Made by a program: the position numbers and the translations under genes. Under the pieces are notes generated by a model. That model searched no databases. It had not been told where the DNA came from and worked only from the letters and a program-made list of their open reading frames with translations. A stretch of 64,000 nt of DNA from positions 26,401,811-26,465,810 of the forward strand of contig JAQNBH010000006.1 in NCBI GenBank assembly GCA_028752905.1, written 5' to 3'. This document shows positions 1 through 11,179 of the stretch, in pieces (position 1 is the stretch's first letter; each line of letters opens with the position of its first letter). This DNA comes from Cladorhizidae sp. MBARI D1340-BT2 (Eukaryota; Porifera; Demospongiae; Poecilosclerida; Cladorhizidae).

Positions 1-195
1 TATTGTTATTTGGCATATTGTTAAATGTTATTATTGTTATTTGGTATATTGTTACTGTATTTGGTATACTGTTACATGTTATTATTGTTATTTGGCATAT
101 TGTTTATATTGTTATTTGGTATATTATTACATGTTATTAATGTTATTTGGCATATTGTTATTGTTATTTGACATAATTGTTACATGTTATATTTT
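1..195. repeat. AT-rich minisatellite (TTATTGTTATTTGGCATATTG-type)
   Basis: Irregular copies of a roughly 20-30 bp unit built around TTATTGTTATTTGGCATATTG run from the left edge. The 86-residue open frame across it, rich in Tyr, Cys and Leu, is a by-product of the repeat and shows no domain. Sequence resembling the duplication unit described below begins immediately to the right. Confidence 0.8.
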
Positions 196-546
196 TGGCT
201 ATATCTACCCAGTCAAATCATCACAGAAAACTTGCAAAGTTGGTATTTGCTTTGTAGATGGTGCCGACTATGATCATAAGCCAACTGAAAATAAAATATA
301 ATTTCACGACATTAGCTGAGAAAAATGGGTTATCAATACACAACTTTTCTTGACATATTTCTCTGCATGTCTTCATATTGATGTAAAAAAATAACAGATG
401 TTCTAAACTAGCTAGACATATAGATTATTAGGCTTCTTATGTCAAAGGCATAACATAATTTCTTTATTTGTTCCAAGAGGTTTTGTTAACATTGCCTAAA
501 ATCCCATAAACACCCAAACAGTATTCCAAAGTAAGTAACACAATAT

Positions 547-586
547 CAGGAATTTCATATGCTTGCTCATCAGAAAAGGATTGAAC
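547..586 (-). pseudogene. Tyrosine-motif mini-exon A-1 (donor lost)
   Basis: On the minus strand a TACAG acceptor precedes a 40-nt exon reading VQSFSDEQAYEIP. The base pair after the exon is AT where every sister copy has GT, so the donor looks mutated. No B partner is visible upstream of it in this unit. It belongs to the A family described at 878-1045. Confidence 0.5.
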
Positions 587-877
587 CTGTAGTATTAACA
601 AAAAATCACTTCTTGACTTACATCTTTGAACTAAGCTGATGAAAATAGGATATGAATAGACACATTATTTCATATTGCATTTGAATTGATATTATTAGAT
701 TTCATTTTGAAATTATAGAACTTTAAAAAGTGGATCCCTTTATCTTGATAACACAAGGTTAAAAATAACCCTTGTGTTTCTTGATTATATGATGTGGGCA
801 CTTTCATTGTGTGGGCCAATTTTTGTAAAACTATCCACATAAATATTATCCAGTATTCCAAACTAATTTACACATAC

Positions 878-1045
878 CAGTATTATCTCTGGCTTCTTTA
901 TCAGAGAAGGATAGAGTCTGTAAATTAAAACATTCATTAAATCTAGCAAACACAACCATAGAGGATTGGCACACCTGTGTGGATCTTTTTCTTGGATGAC
1001 CTGATGTCTCAATTTTTGTACGAGCACTTGTAGGCAATCCAGGGT
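878..1045 (-). CDS. Mini-exon pair B-2/A-2 of a repeated-exon gene
   Basis: Minus strand: acceptor TTTAG, B exon 1045-975 (71 nt, containing PGLPTSARTKIETSGH), donor GTGTGC, a 57-bp intron, acceptor TTACAG, A exon 917-878 (40 nt, TLSFSDKEARDNTG), donor GTATGT. B begins with 2 nt of a split codon and ends on a codon boundary; A begins in phase and ends with 1 nt. A plus B is 111 nt, so pairs can be spliced in series without shifting frame. In this copy the tyrosine seen in most A exons is Arg. The protein family is not recognised. The pattern suggests a cytoplasmic tail made of duplicated modules. Confidence 0.6.
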
Positions 1046-2345
1046 CTAAAGTTCAGTAATCTAAATATAAATCAAGAATGCATTCATACTATATATGTAG
1101 GGATAATAAATCTGTTTCTGACAGCTCTAATATATTTTAATTCTATAGCTGAAACTCAAATAAAGCATATCAAACTCTAATAGAGCACAAACAATTATTG
1201 CATTGCAACCGAGCAAGAATAGAATATGAGTCAAACAATTCAAGCATAGAATGGTGCTGGTTACAAGCATGCAATATGTAGCTGCCAATTGAGCTCAGTT
1301 TAGCTAAATATTGCACACATAAACAAGTCAATTATAGTGTTGATGTTCTTTACCAATTTCAGTTCTTTACCAATTTCAGTTTGTTATAGATGGTAAAAAT
1401 ATATTTTAAAAATTAATCCAGGTTTTAATTCGTTTATTTTTTATATCTGCTAGGTACTACCATAGTGAATTCATGGTAAGCTGGAATTCTATTTGGAGCC
1501 AAAAATAGAAGAAACCACCTTTAGGATGTTAAAAAACTGCCTAAATAAGTTTCAGCTAAGACACGATTTTTTCCAACCTATTTTGAAATATGCCAATATG
1601 GAGAGTACTATTGCAATACCTGGCTGTACACACATGCACTTATGCCACTGCAGTGCCACTCAGTAATATCTACCCTAAAGGACATAAAGGGAGTTGAACT
1701 AGCTACTCACCTTGAATATCTGATGGATGGGTGCTTGCGTTATGTAATTTGCATGGTTATTTTACATAGACACCCTGTGTTACCACTGTAATGAAGTTAG
1801 AGGTTAGTTAGCTCTAGATGAGGATTTCATGGTTTTAACAAAAGTCTAGCCAGTGCCTCTGCTTCAACTGCTTCCAGGTTGTCAACTTTAGCTTCATCCA
1901 AGTTTAGCAATGCATTTTCATTGTTATCCTACCTTCTATCTTTGCTATCTTTGCTATCCTATTATGCACTGGGCAGTTTCTTCAAGCAACAAGTCAAATC
2001 ATAGATCAGAGAAAACTGTATAATGGGCACTTGCTATGTGGAAGTGCTGACTTTAAGGCAGACTGAAGTGAAAACTTTAATGTATGTGACATAAGCCACG
2101 AAAAATGGGACATGAACAGACACAACATTTAATATGACATAATTATCGGCATGTGTTCATCACACTAATATAAAAAATCATAGGTTTTCTAATTAAGCTA
2201 AACCTTTGGAGTGTTAGGCTTCTTATGTCAAGGATGTTACATAATTTCTTTATTTATTCTGAGAAGATCTTTTTAACAGTACCTAAAATCCCACAAACAA
2301 CTAAAACAAGCAGTATTGCAGTATTGCAAAGTAAGTAACACATAC

Positions 2346-2513
2346 CAGGAATTTCATAGGCTTGCTCACCAGAAAAGGATTGAGCCTGTAGGATTAACAA
2401 TATATTACATTAAATTAAGCAAACAAACACAACAATAGAGTGTTGGCTCACATGTGTGGCTGGAAGACCTTCTCCTGATAGGCCAACTTTTGGAACAGCA
2501 CTTGTAGGCACTC
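2346..2513 (-). CDS. Mini-exon pair B-3/A-3, tyrosine motif AYEIP
   Basis: Minus strand: acceptor TATCCAG, B exon 2513-2452 (62 nt, VPTSAVPKVGLSGEGLPATH), donor GTGAGCC, a 66-bp intron, acceptor CCTACAG, A exon 2385-2346 (40 nt, AQSFSGEQAYEIPG), donor GTATGTG. Both lengths fit the phase rule of the family (B is 2 modulo 3, A is 40). All four splice sites are canonical, so this pair is a good candidate for a functional module. Confidence 0.65.
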
Positions 2514-2998
2514 CTGGATAAAAAATATGTGTGATCATAGAATGCATTCATACTGTGTAATACTATACAATCAATGTATGGTGCCATACTGGAGTGGTGT
2601 AGTTTTAATACCCACTTTGCCCCAACGGGTGTTAAAAGAGTGCTGTGTGCATTTAAAACAGATTTAAAACAACAGCAAAGTATATCTTAAAATTGTAAGA
2701 GTCACTCTACTTTCTTGACTTACATCTTTGAACATGAGCTGAGAAAAATAGGATATGAATAGACACGATATTTCATGTTTCACTTCCTTTGGTACATATT
2801 TCATTTTGAAATTATAGACCTAAAAAGTAGATCCTTTATCTTGGATAACCCGATGAAAAATTTAACCTCTGTGTTTGTTGATCATCTGTGTTTGTTGATT
2901 AATTTGCTGTGAGCACTTTTATTGTATGGACCAATTCCTTCCACATGGAAAAAAACACATTCAATAAAACCCAGTATTCCGAACTAAGTTACACATAC

Positions 2999-3153
2999 CA
3001 GAATTCTGACTGGCTGGCTTGTTCTGGGAAGGATGGCGTCTGAAAAATAAAACATTCATTAAATCAAGCAAACACAACAGTAGCTCACCTGTGTGGATCT
3101 TTTGAATGGAAGACCTGCTGATGTTCCAATTTTTGTACCATCACTTGTAGGAA
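2999..3153 (-). pseudogene. Mini-exon pair B-4/A-4 with one extra base in A
   Basis: Minus strand: acceptor TTTAG, B exon 3153-3089 (65 nt, PTSDGTKIGTSAGLPFKRST), donor GTGAG; then acceptor TTTCAG, A exon 3039-2999, donor GTATGTG. B keeps the family phase, but A is 41 nt instead of 40. It reads TPSFPEQASQSEF, lacks the tyrosine, and would shift everything downstream of it. Splice sites are intact. Confidence 0.5.
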
Positions 3154-5119
3154 CTAAAGTTTGAAGAAATATACCAAGAATGCATTCATATTATGCAGGG
3201 ACAACAAATCACAGCTGTATATAGTATTGTAAATAGCAAATTGTAGTGCATATTATAAAGAACGAGTGGAACGTCAGAATTATATGATATTAAAAGGAGG
3301 TCAATGATTTCCATTTTTCACCACCTACATCCTAATACACTATCAGTCCAGAGCTCAAAGTTTCTGTATAACTTTGCACTAATACACAATAATCATTAGC
3401 TGAGTAAAATGAGAGATAAAAAACAAAATTCAATATATATATTTCTCGGCAATTATTCATGTAATGGTTGTCAAGAGTTAGAAGTTCTAAAACTGCTAGG
3501 GCTTTAGAGTAGTAGATGGCTAGGGCTAGAGGTTGCTATTGATGACAAATATAAATTTTTGTTTTCTTTTCCATTTTTTAGGTGATAAAAACTGAATATA
3601 GAAAAATTATGGTTTCATGGGTTCAAATTTAGGCTCTCAAGTGTGGTCACCCAGCAGCCAGGGAAGTCCACAATCGCGATTGAACTGCTCTACCTTTAGT
3701 GCTTCGCTGTGCAATGAAAAGTACCAGCAGTCTGAGATCGTGTGTTCATGTTTTGGTATGGCTGGCTATGAACCTTTCAATTAATGAGCCTCGCAACCAA
3801 GCAATTTTTTCCCCCAAGCAACCTTATGGAAAAGACAGTAGTGTTAGGTTCATTCCAGGTGACATAGTTCTCTTCGAAGTGGTGGCTTCATTTGGAAGGT
3901 CGGGTGCATTGTTAACTTTGCTTGAAACTTGTGACAAGGAAAATCTATGAGGCTTTAATCTCTGATGTAAGTATGAAATTGCTAACTGGATAATTTTATG
4001 CAAACATACAGTCTGGTAGGTAATAATATACTAGTAGCTATCCAAAGGTTTCTGTAATTTGAAATATGCAATCGTTTCCTTCAAGCAGCATGAACAGAGG
4101 CAGTGTCACAAGAGTTCTGTGGAATACTACTAACTACCTTCACAATAACACACAATGTAAGTGAGATACTTAGCAGTTCTCTGTCATAGCAATGGCTACT
4201 AACCATCACCATATTTTGAAAATCATTTCGTGCCTCAAGTTCTTTGCTAGACCGGGATGTGCAATCAGTGGCCACAACGACCAGTAGTGATAGAAATTTT
4301 TATAAGCTGATGAGGAAGGATGATTCCAAGATATAAGTTTTTTCAGGATATAATTGATGAATTAAGCATACTGGCTTGCCAAAAAATAGAACACTATTTC
4401 TGTCCTCAATGTATGGATAAGCTATTGAAAATAATGGCTTGAGTATAAGGATTGCTGGAGACCTGTAAGATACAGAGTATTATGCAAATGTTGATTTTGT
4501 GATGTCTGCAACCAATGCTCCCAGCGAATGGTCTTTAAGTATATACATAGAGGAGAATGTATTTTAACCATGAAGCAAGCCAATATAATGCAATTGACTA
4601 TTGACTAATTATTTTGTAAGCAAATACGATCACAGATAATTTTGTGAAGATTGACAACATAACTGATTTTCAAACTGTAAACACACGGTGTTAATCATAT
4701 TCCTTACCACAATAGCCAGATCACTCCAAATTTGCCCGTGCCACCCCAGACTAAGCATTGCATGTTGTAGCAGGTTGAGTGAATAATACTCCACAGAACA
4801 CTTGTGGCACCCTCTCTCTTTATACTGCTAGAAGGCAACTATTGCATCTCCGGAATTACAATATATATAGACTATATGCTAGCTTAAAATGCAGTATCAG
4901 AGGTTCCACTCTTTGTAGACATTTCTGTAGCTCTCAAGCAAAATGACAGTGCACTTGTCTTCAAAATGAAGCCTCCGCTATGAAGAGTACCAAGTCTTCT
5001 GGAACATACTCAATGCTACAATCTTTACCCTATTGGAAAATGCAAATGAACTTGGTAGGTCATGATTGTGGGTGTGGCATTCTCTCTGTAAAAAGTGGTC
5101 TTGCCAAACCCACATCCCA

Positions 5120-5760
5120 TATGCACTAGGTCCTATGATTAGGAGCACAAGGTAAGGGAGGTTCTATTGTATACATCAAAATACAATACCACTAGCTCCC
5201 ATAGTTAGAGCCCAATTCTAAGGGAGGTTCCACTGCACACATCAACTAGCTCCCATAGTTAGGAGCCCAAGTGTAAGGGAGTTTCCACTGCACACACAAC
5301 AACACAATACTACTAGCCTCCATAGTTAGGAGCCCAAGTGTGAGGGAGGTTCAACTGCACACATCAACTATCTCCCATAGTTAGGAGCACAATGCTAAGG
5401 GAGGTTCTTCTCACACAACAACACATTAGTATTATCTCCAATAGTTAGAAGCCCAGTGTAATGGTGGTTCCACTGCACACATCAGCAACACACTACCACT
5501 AGCTCCCATAGTTAGGAACCCAAGGTCCACTGACACATCAACAACACAATACCACTAGCCCCCATAGTTAGGAGCCCAAGTGTAAGAGAGGTTACACTGC
5601 ACAGATCAATAATACAATACCACTAACTCCCATAGTTAGGAACCCAAGGGTAAGGGAGATGAACTGACACATAAACAACACAATATCACTAGCTCCTATA
5701 GTTAGAAGCCCAAGAGAAAGGAAGGTTCTACTGCACAGATCAACAACACAATAATACTAG
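5120..5760. repeat. Minisatellite, about 65-70 bp unit
   Basis: About ten imperfect copies of a unit containing CTCCCATAGTTAGGAGCCCA, a GGGAGGTTCCACTGCACACA segment and an AACAACACAATACCACTAG segment. Copies vary by internal deletions. The array starts abruptly next to the donor of the death-domain-like exon (exon end at 5,766), so it would lie at the 5' end of that gene's intron. Confidence 0.85.
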
Positions 5761-5765
5761 CTCAC

Positions 5766-6128
5766 TTTCAGATGTCTCAAAGTTGTCCTTCAAGTCAGTG
5801 AGGTCAGCGTAAAGTGCCTCTCTAAAAATTTTACCGACTTCACTAAGTTCCATGATACTAACAATTTGCACAGGCCCCTCCATGTGCATTGGATATTCAT
5901 TTTCGGTGTATTCTTCATCCATTTCTCCATGATGGCCCTCATGCACTTCTCGGGGTTGCCTATATACATGGATGCTATTAGCCTCGTCGCAGTAACACTA
6001 ATTATTTCTGCTGCTTTATTCCAATCTGCCGCTAGCTCATTATAAAGTCGTAATTCTTGTCCCTCTCCTTTCGGGACAATCCACTGAATCAGTTGCATGT
6101 GATGTGAGTCGATGCATTCATTATTATG
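5766..6128 (-). pseudogene. Death-domain-like exon, one frameshift
   Basis: Minus strand: acceptor ATATTCAG at 6,129, exon of 363 nt, donor GTGAGC. The first frame (from about 6,098) has the helix pattern of a death-fold domain: LYNELAADWNKAAEII, then IGNPEKCMRAIMEKWM. The last helix, VQIVSIMELSEVGKIF, is in another frame, so one indel near 5,900-5,930 separates the halves; this may be mutation or assembly error. Death domains mediate homotypic assembly of receptor and adaptor complexes in apoptosis and innate immunity. The exon lies between B/A pairs on the same strand, so it may belong to the same gene, but this is inferred. Alternative: a CARD or DED fold. Confidence 0.55.
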
Positions 6129-6159
6129 CTGAATATCACAATAAAGAAAAGCAGGACTT

Positions 6160-7160
6160 TATCACAATAGCAATACAAGGAAGGTACCGCATGGGGGCAA
6201 GAATAGACAAACACTGCCAACCAAACACACATCCCCAAATCTAGGAAGGGAAAGTGGGAGTGGGAGAGGAAACTTTAGTTGCAGCTTTACAACTTTGCAA
6301 TAGAGGACCTGTACTTATATAGAGTACCTGTAGCATTAGCGGGCAAGAATATGGACAATGAATACAACCACTTGTGAAGCAGTGCCCAACTGCAGATGCA
6401 ATCAATCCATGAATGTATGTATCATAATTATGTGTAGAGGGCTAGGTAAGGGATGAAGGATGTTTGAACTGCTGTATAGAGGAGCTGGAGGGTGTCATGT
6501 GTAGACAACTCATCAGCGATGGAAGAAATATTTGGTGTGGAACAGGAGGAGATATAGTCATGATTGATGCTTAACCAAAGTAGAAAAGTACCGTTGTGGA
6601 TTATACACAAGTAGATGCCATGTGAGAGTATAGGCTCCAAGAGGAAGTAGAGTTATTAGTTTCTTTGGGATGGCGAAATCCAAATGAATTCGAGATAAAA
6701 AAATTTAATTTGCAATCAACGAACTTTCTGTTGACAAGCAATTAAATAACTTTCTCAATAGATGAATGCTAGAGCATCTAGCACAAAACACGAGAGTAGT
6801 TGATTATTGAGAAAAGTTATTGTAATTCTAGAAACACTGAAGCTTGTGTTGGGGTCTATACAGAAGTAAATATAAATATAATACACACTCACACACACAA
6901 TATAGCTTGATGTAAATTTTTATAGAAAATTTTCCTAGGTCAATACATAGGAATCTGCATTTTGTGTGTGTATAGCATGCATGCATGCAGTTTATAGGCT
7001 TGGCCATCTTTGGCCTCCATACACATGTCTAGAACTGCCCTACACTGGGAAGGTTTTGGACCCTGGGCGTCCTTAGTCAATGGCCCAAAACTTTAAAACA
7101 GACATTACAGCCAAACTAAGGCAGACACATGGTTCAACTGAGTTTTAGATATTGGTCAAC
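6160..7160. other. No gene seen
   Basis: No domain, exon with convincing splice sites, or repeat family was recognised here. Only a short CATGCATGCATGC tract near 6,978 and a few AT-rich runs stand out. Confidence 0.5.
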
Positions 7161-7194
7161 TTAGGGAGAGGCAGGATCAAGCATTCTCTGGAGG

Positions 7195-7235
7195 GGTGTG
7201 TGGATGGGAGGGGGTGGGGGTGGGAGTGGGAGTGA
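7195..7235. repeat. G-rich simple tract
   Basis: A purine-rich run of GGGAGGGGGTGGGGGTGGGAGTGGGAG type. The Pro-rich open frame on the opposite strand is an artefact of it. Several closely spaced G-runs could fold as a G-quadruplex; this is inference only. Confidence 0.7.
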
Positions 7236-7319
7236 TGAATTTCTGTTTGTCTCATAGAGGGCACCATATACACCTAGAAAATTGTAACTATACGTTAGCA
7301 TGCAGACAGACAACCATTG

Positions 7320-7615
7320 TGTCTTATAGCCTAGGGCTAGGGCTAGAGAACTAGGACTATTATAGAAGGCTTGCCACAAATACTACAGTGGGATCATGCA
7401 ACATGCCTAGCTCTAGTATTAGCCCTAACTTTAGCACTAGCCTTTGCCCTAACTCTATCCCTGACTTAACCCCAATTCTAGTCCAAGCCCAACAATACTC
7501 CTAGATTTAGCCCTACCTCAGCCCCAACCTTAGCCTTATCTCTAGCCCTAAGCCTAACTATAATACTAGCCATAGCCCTAACTCTAGCCCTAGGTTTAGC
7601 CCCACCCCTATACTG
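7320..7615. repeat. Degenerate CCCTAA/CCCTAG-like tract
   Basis: Dense, irregular AGCCCTAACTCTAGCCCTAG-like words run for about 300 bp, flanked on the left by GGGCTAGGGCTAG in the opposite sense. Similar words recur at 37,550-37,582. They resemble decayed telomere-type repeats, or a minisatellite derived from a CTAGCCCTAA core; no perfect hexamer array exists. Confidence 0.6.
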
Positions 7616-8142
7616 TATGTTAAGTGTGCCTACATGTACCTCACACTCAATGGGTTGTTAAGGATATATTCATACTCCATAGTTTTTATTCTAAAGGCTG
7701 GTTCACAATATGACGTGAACGATCCTATATTAAGAATTGGAGTAAATACCCCGAGATATTTTTAACAAGTACAATAGCCAGGAAGAAGGCAAGCAGGCTC
7801 TCCAAAACAACAAAAAATTATAAAAATGCTCCACAAAGCTCAAGATCTTTAAAAACTGTACATGTCCAGTGTGAAAATCATTATAAAAGTAAAAATGACC
7901 AAGATTAAACTTTTTATTTTTTATTTTTAACAACCATGACTGCTTCTAGGAACATTCTTTTTCTCATTTTTTTACTGCTGAGAAAGAGGCATTAGTGAAT
8001 GGATTCCTTTTCTTAAATTTTGTTAAAGTTTTACATTGAAATAAGTAATAGCTACAAATATATAATTGTAATAAAACACAAAAAATTGTTTGCAATCACT
8101 AAGGGGGGGGGGCAACGGTATTTTTTAAAAAAAATTCCCTTT

Positions 8143-8732
8143 TACTTATGGTTACCATTTTAGAGCTCCATAGATTCTGTAAACTTAATGTATGGCTTTA
8201 ATATATACCTCAAAAGATAGGTCTCTCTATGTGCTCTCTTTTAATACTAAAATATTTTTCATAGATATATCTATAGCCACGTTACTATACCTTGAGTGGA
8301 GGGAACCGTAAAACCTGAATGCCTAAATTGGCCACAAAATATCTCCAGATTGCAAAGTGCTAAAGGTTTGAAATTAGCACCAGTGGCTAGAGGAAGCTAC
8401 ATTTCACCCACGCGCTTGACCATGTACTTACATTTTAACACCTAATGAAAACACTCGTTGAATAGAGTAGAGCTTCCTCTAGCCACTGGTGCTAATTTCA
8501 AATCTTTAGCACTTTGCAATCTGGAGATATATTTATGCGGCCAATTCAGGCATTCAGGTTTTGAAGTTCCCTCTACTTTAGGTCTAGTAACTTGGCTATA
8601 GTTATACCTATAAAAACAATTTAGTATCAAAAGAGAGCCCACAGAGAGACCTATCAATTAAGCTATATATGAAGTCCATACAATGAAGTTTACATACAGA
8701 ATTTACGGAGCTCTAAAGTGGTACCCATAAGT
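8143..8732. mobile_element. Foldback MITE, family 1, full length
   Basis: Two arms of roughly 250-290 bp are inverted copies of each other: 8,143-8,400 (starting ACTTATGGTTACCATTTTAG) and 8,450-8,732 (ending AAGTGGTACCCATAAGT). The arms share internal landmarks such as GCACCAGTGGCTAGAGGAAG, ATCTCCAGATTGCAAAGTGC and their complements. It has no coding capacity. The same element is at 40,797-41,472, with partial copies at 38,464-38,650 and 57,640-57,860. This fits a non-autonomous DNA transposon of long-inverted-repeat type; the mobilising transposase is not identified. Confidence 0.85.
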
Positions 8733-9097
8733 TAAAAAAAGAGAAAAGGAAAAATATGCCATTGTCCCCTCAGATACATGATTAAATGCCGTGAATTATT
8801 TTGACTGCCACTAAAAATCCGGTGAGGGATGTCCACCTATAACTCATGCTCAATCTCTAGGTAGGAGGGATTTCTGAACAGATTTATTTGCTACGAATCT
8901 GTCTGCAATGTAGCTTTTATTTGCTCACCTCAATGAGTTACTTCTATTACAAAACTACAGCTTATTGTATTTGCATACCGATGATAGTTTTAATGGACTT
9001 ATGAGGGAAAAAGTTACATTTACAAATAGTTATGCCATGGAAAATTGTTATCATTAATTATTTTTTTAAAACAGCATCCATAATCAATCAAACATAC

Positions 9098-9243
9098 CAG
9101 GATTTTCATAGGCTTCTTCATCAGAAATGGATTCACTCTGATGAGTAAATTATCAACATCAATAAGCAAGTTAATGGAATAGAACAGACTCACAGCGGCA
9201 GAGGCTTGTGGCAAAGAAGATCCTTTTGATCTCACAAGATTTG
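9098..9243 (-). CDS. Mini-exon pair B-5/A-5, tyrosine motif AYENP
   Basis: Minus strand: acceptor TTTCAG, B exon 9243-9194 (50 nt, NLVRSKGSSLPQASAA), donor GTGAGTC, a 56-bp intron, acceptor CATCAG, A exon 9137-9098 (40 nt, SESISDEEAYENPG), donor GTATGTT. This is the most divergent pair. It lies outside the duplicated blocks, yet obeys the same length and phase rule. Its tyrosine sits in a Y-x-N context, which in phosphorylated form is a GRB2-type SH2 ligand in other animals; use here is unproven. Confidence 0.6.
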
Positions 9244-9299
9244 CTGAAATTTTCCAGTCTCTAAATTTATGAATCAACCAAAATCCATTCGTAGAAGAC

Positions 9300-10980
9300 A
9301 TAATTATAAGTAACTATAAACCCAACGGGTTGTCCTATCAACCCTAGTTTACAAGAAATTTTAGAACAAGCTTTACAATTGCATATTTAATATGAGTAAG
9401 GAAGCTTTTCTACAAAACCTTTTTTATCACTTATAAAACATACATTTAACAAAGATTTATCCTAACAGTAACAGGTGATAACCTTGGGCAGACAAACATG
9501 GATTAGCCAACCTGGCAATTGCTACCAGCATGTTCGCAGAGTATGATATAATTAACAATACAAACATCTCTGGTGTGCAGGCACAAAATAAAGGGATGCA
9601 GGTTCTATTTGGCCTAGAGTTGCTCATCCACAATAACTAGAGCTACACAAGCTATAAATGTTTCTCAATGCACCTGATTGCTCATATATAGCCTCATAAG
9701 CTAATGCTTGATGCACATTAGCTCAACCAGTTTAGGTATACCCAAATCTCAAGATGACCATGTTCAATATGAATGGGGTTAACAAATCACAAAAAGAACA
9801 ATAAAAATGGACCATAGAAGTTAGTACTCAAAGATGACTTCCCACATCCTATACACATTTGCCTGCCAACTCATTAGGGTAAAACTGACAGTCGCAGGCC
9901 TCACTCCTCCAACCTTCTTATTCAGCCAATAGTGAAGAAAATAAAGAAGCATGATTCCAAATAATGAGATTCACAAAAGCAGTGAGAGCTTAGCAACAGT
10001 GAACCACCCTGCCAGCAAGATCACTGATCATGTCCTTAACCAACCCTCTGTAAGCACAATATAGCAGAGCAAGTTAAAAAAACACATAAAACACTGCATG
10101 ATTGCTACAATTTTCCAATTGTTATGTCCTACTCCTAGATTGCATATAGGGTCCAGAAAATGTTGCCAAATATGTTTTAAAAAATACCAACGATCTCTTG
10201 TCTAGAAAATCATCGAATTGATGAGAGAGTAACTAGGATGACCTCATTACTTAAGTCACCAGGGGTGATATAGCTATCTTTAGGAAGATTCTGATGAGGA
10301 AGAAGAAGGTATAGTCATCTTCAGTTACCTAGGAATTCTCAGAGAGCTGCTGTATATTGATCAAGATTCAGATGCAGAAATGGACCAGGAAGGCTTCTCA
10401 GGTTAGTGTGATAGTATCTAGTTTTAGTATTAGCCTTTCCTAAATAGCTGGAGAGGGTCCATCTAGACATATATTAGCAATTCAATTTAAATGTACTTAA
10501 ACTTGAATTCAAAATCGGATTTTGTGGAAACTAATGTCATAAATCTAAACCAAAATTATAATTCTTATATGAAATTTTTCATATTTGACTTGCGATGAAG
10601 TGGTATTGTTTTACCGACAATTAGGTACCAGCTTCATATACTTTTCTATGCAATGTTCCTGCCAGTTCCCCTCCAGTACTGACCATTCCCATTCAGGCCA
10701 AGCCCAAGGATTGCCTCGCCCTTTCCCGCATATTCCAGTAGTAGTGTAAGCGTGCATACAAGATTGTGACATATAGCTACTGGAGATATTTTGTCCACAC
10801 ACACAGTTATTGAACTCATTGCTAGCTAGCACTTGGTGCCATTCACCATTATTTAAGCTTGGGCAAATCTTCTAGACTCTGTTTCTCTACAAGGGAAGTG
10901 TCAGGCCTCAAAATGGACTGGTTAGTAAGAGAGCTAGTGTGTTGCTCTATCTTATTTTTTCCAGAAACTTATAGAAGACA
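9300..10980. other. No gene seen
   Basis: No recognisable coding region. A minus-strand 73-residue open frame at 10,611-10,832 has six cysteines but no recognised domain and no obvious splice context. A short stretch near 10,815-10,880 resembles 13,876-13,960. Confidence 0.4.
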
Positions 10981-11179
10981 GCTGGAGTTTGGCTAAGTGG
11001 ATAATTGGAACTGTGGCCAGCACTTGGCTCAGCTTGGTTGATTCGGAGAAGTGAGAGCACGTTTTCAGCATTTCTGTGTGTATATTGTTTGATATTGTGC
11101 ATAGTGTTCGCATATTATTTACATATTGTGTATTTTTGTATTTTGCCGCCCATTTTATGCAAGAAATTACATCAAGTAA

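Larger units (their letters stand above)
196..1965. repeat. Segmental duplication unit a
   Basis: This stretch is collinear with three other places in the window. Landmarks shared with units b, c and d include the block at 270-380 (matching 17,300-17,420), the phrase TCTTGACTTACATCTTTGAAC near 615 (again near 2,710 and 17,860), and the block at 1,440-1,500 (matching 16,660-16,710). It ends just before TGCACTGGGC, which opens units b, c and d at about 1,966, 15,720 and 17,221. Copies are diverged by many substitutions and small indels, so the duplication is not recent. It contains A-1 and the A-2/B-2 pair. Confidence 0.8.
1966..4870. repeat. Segmental duplication unit b
   Basis: Collinear with unit d at about 17,217-19,835. 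Shared blocks include 3,480-3,560 (matching 18,480-18,560), 3,625-3,760 (matching 18,645-18,780), 4,080-4,290 (matching 19,140-19,310) and 4,780-4,865 (matching 19,750-19,835). It contains two B/A exon pairs. A further shared patch on the minus strand near 4,085-4,135 reads CDTASVHAA, and its paralogue near 19,145-19,190 reads CDTASVYAA, each preceded by an acceptor-like AG. It may be another exon, but I cannot identify it. Confidence 0.8.

Noticed and set aside
10611..10832. 73-residue minus-strand ORF with six cysteines
   Set aside because: No signal peptide, no recognised spacing pattern, no homologous copy in the window; left as unsupported.
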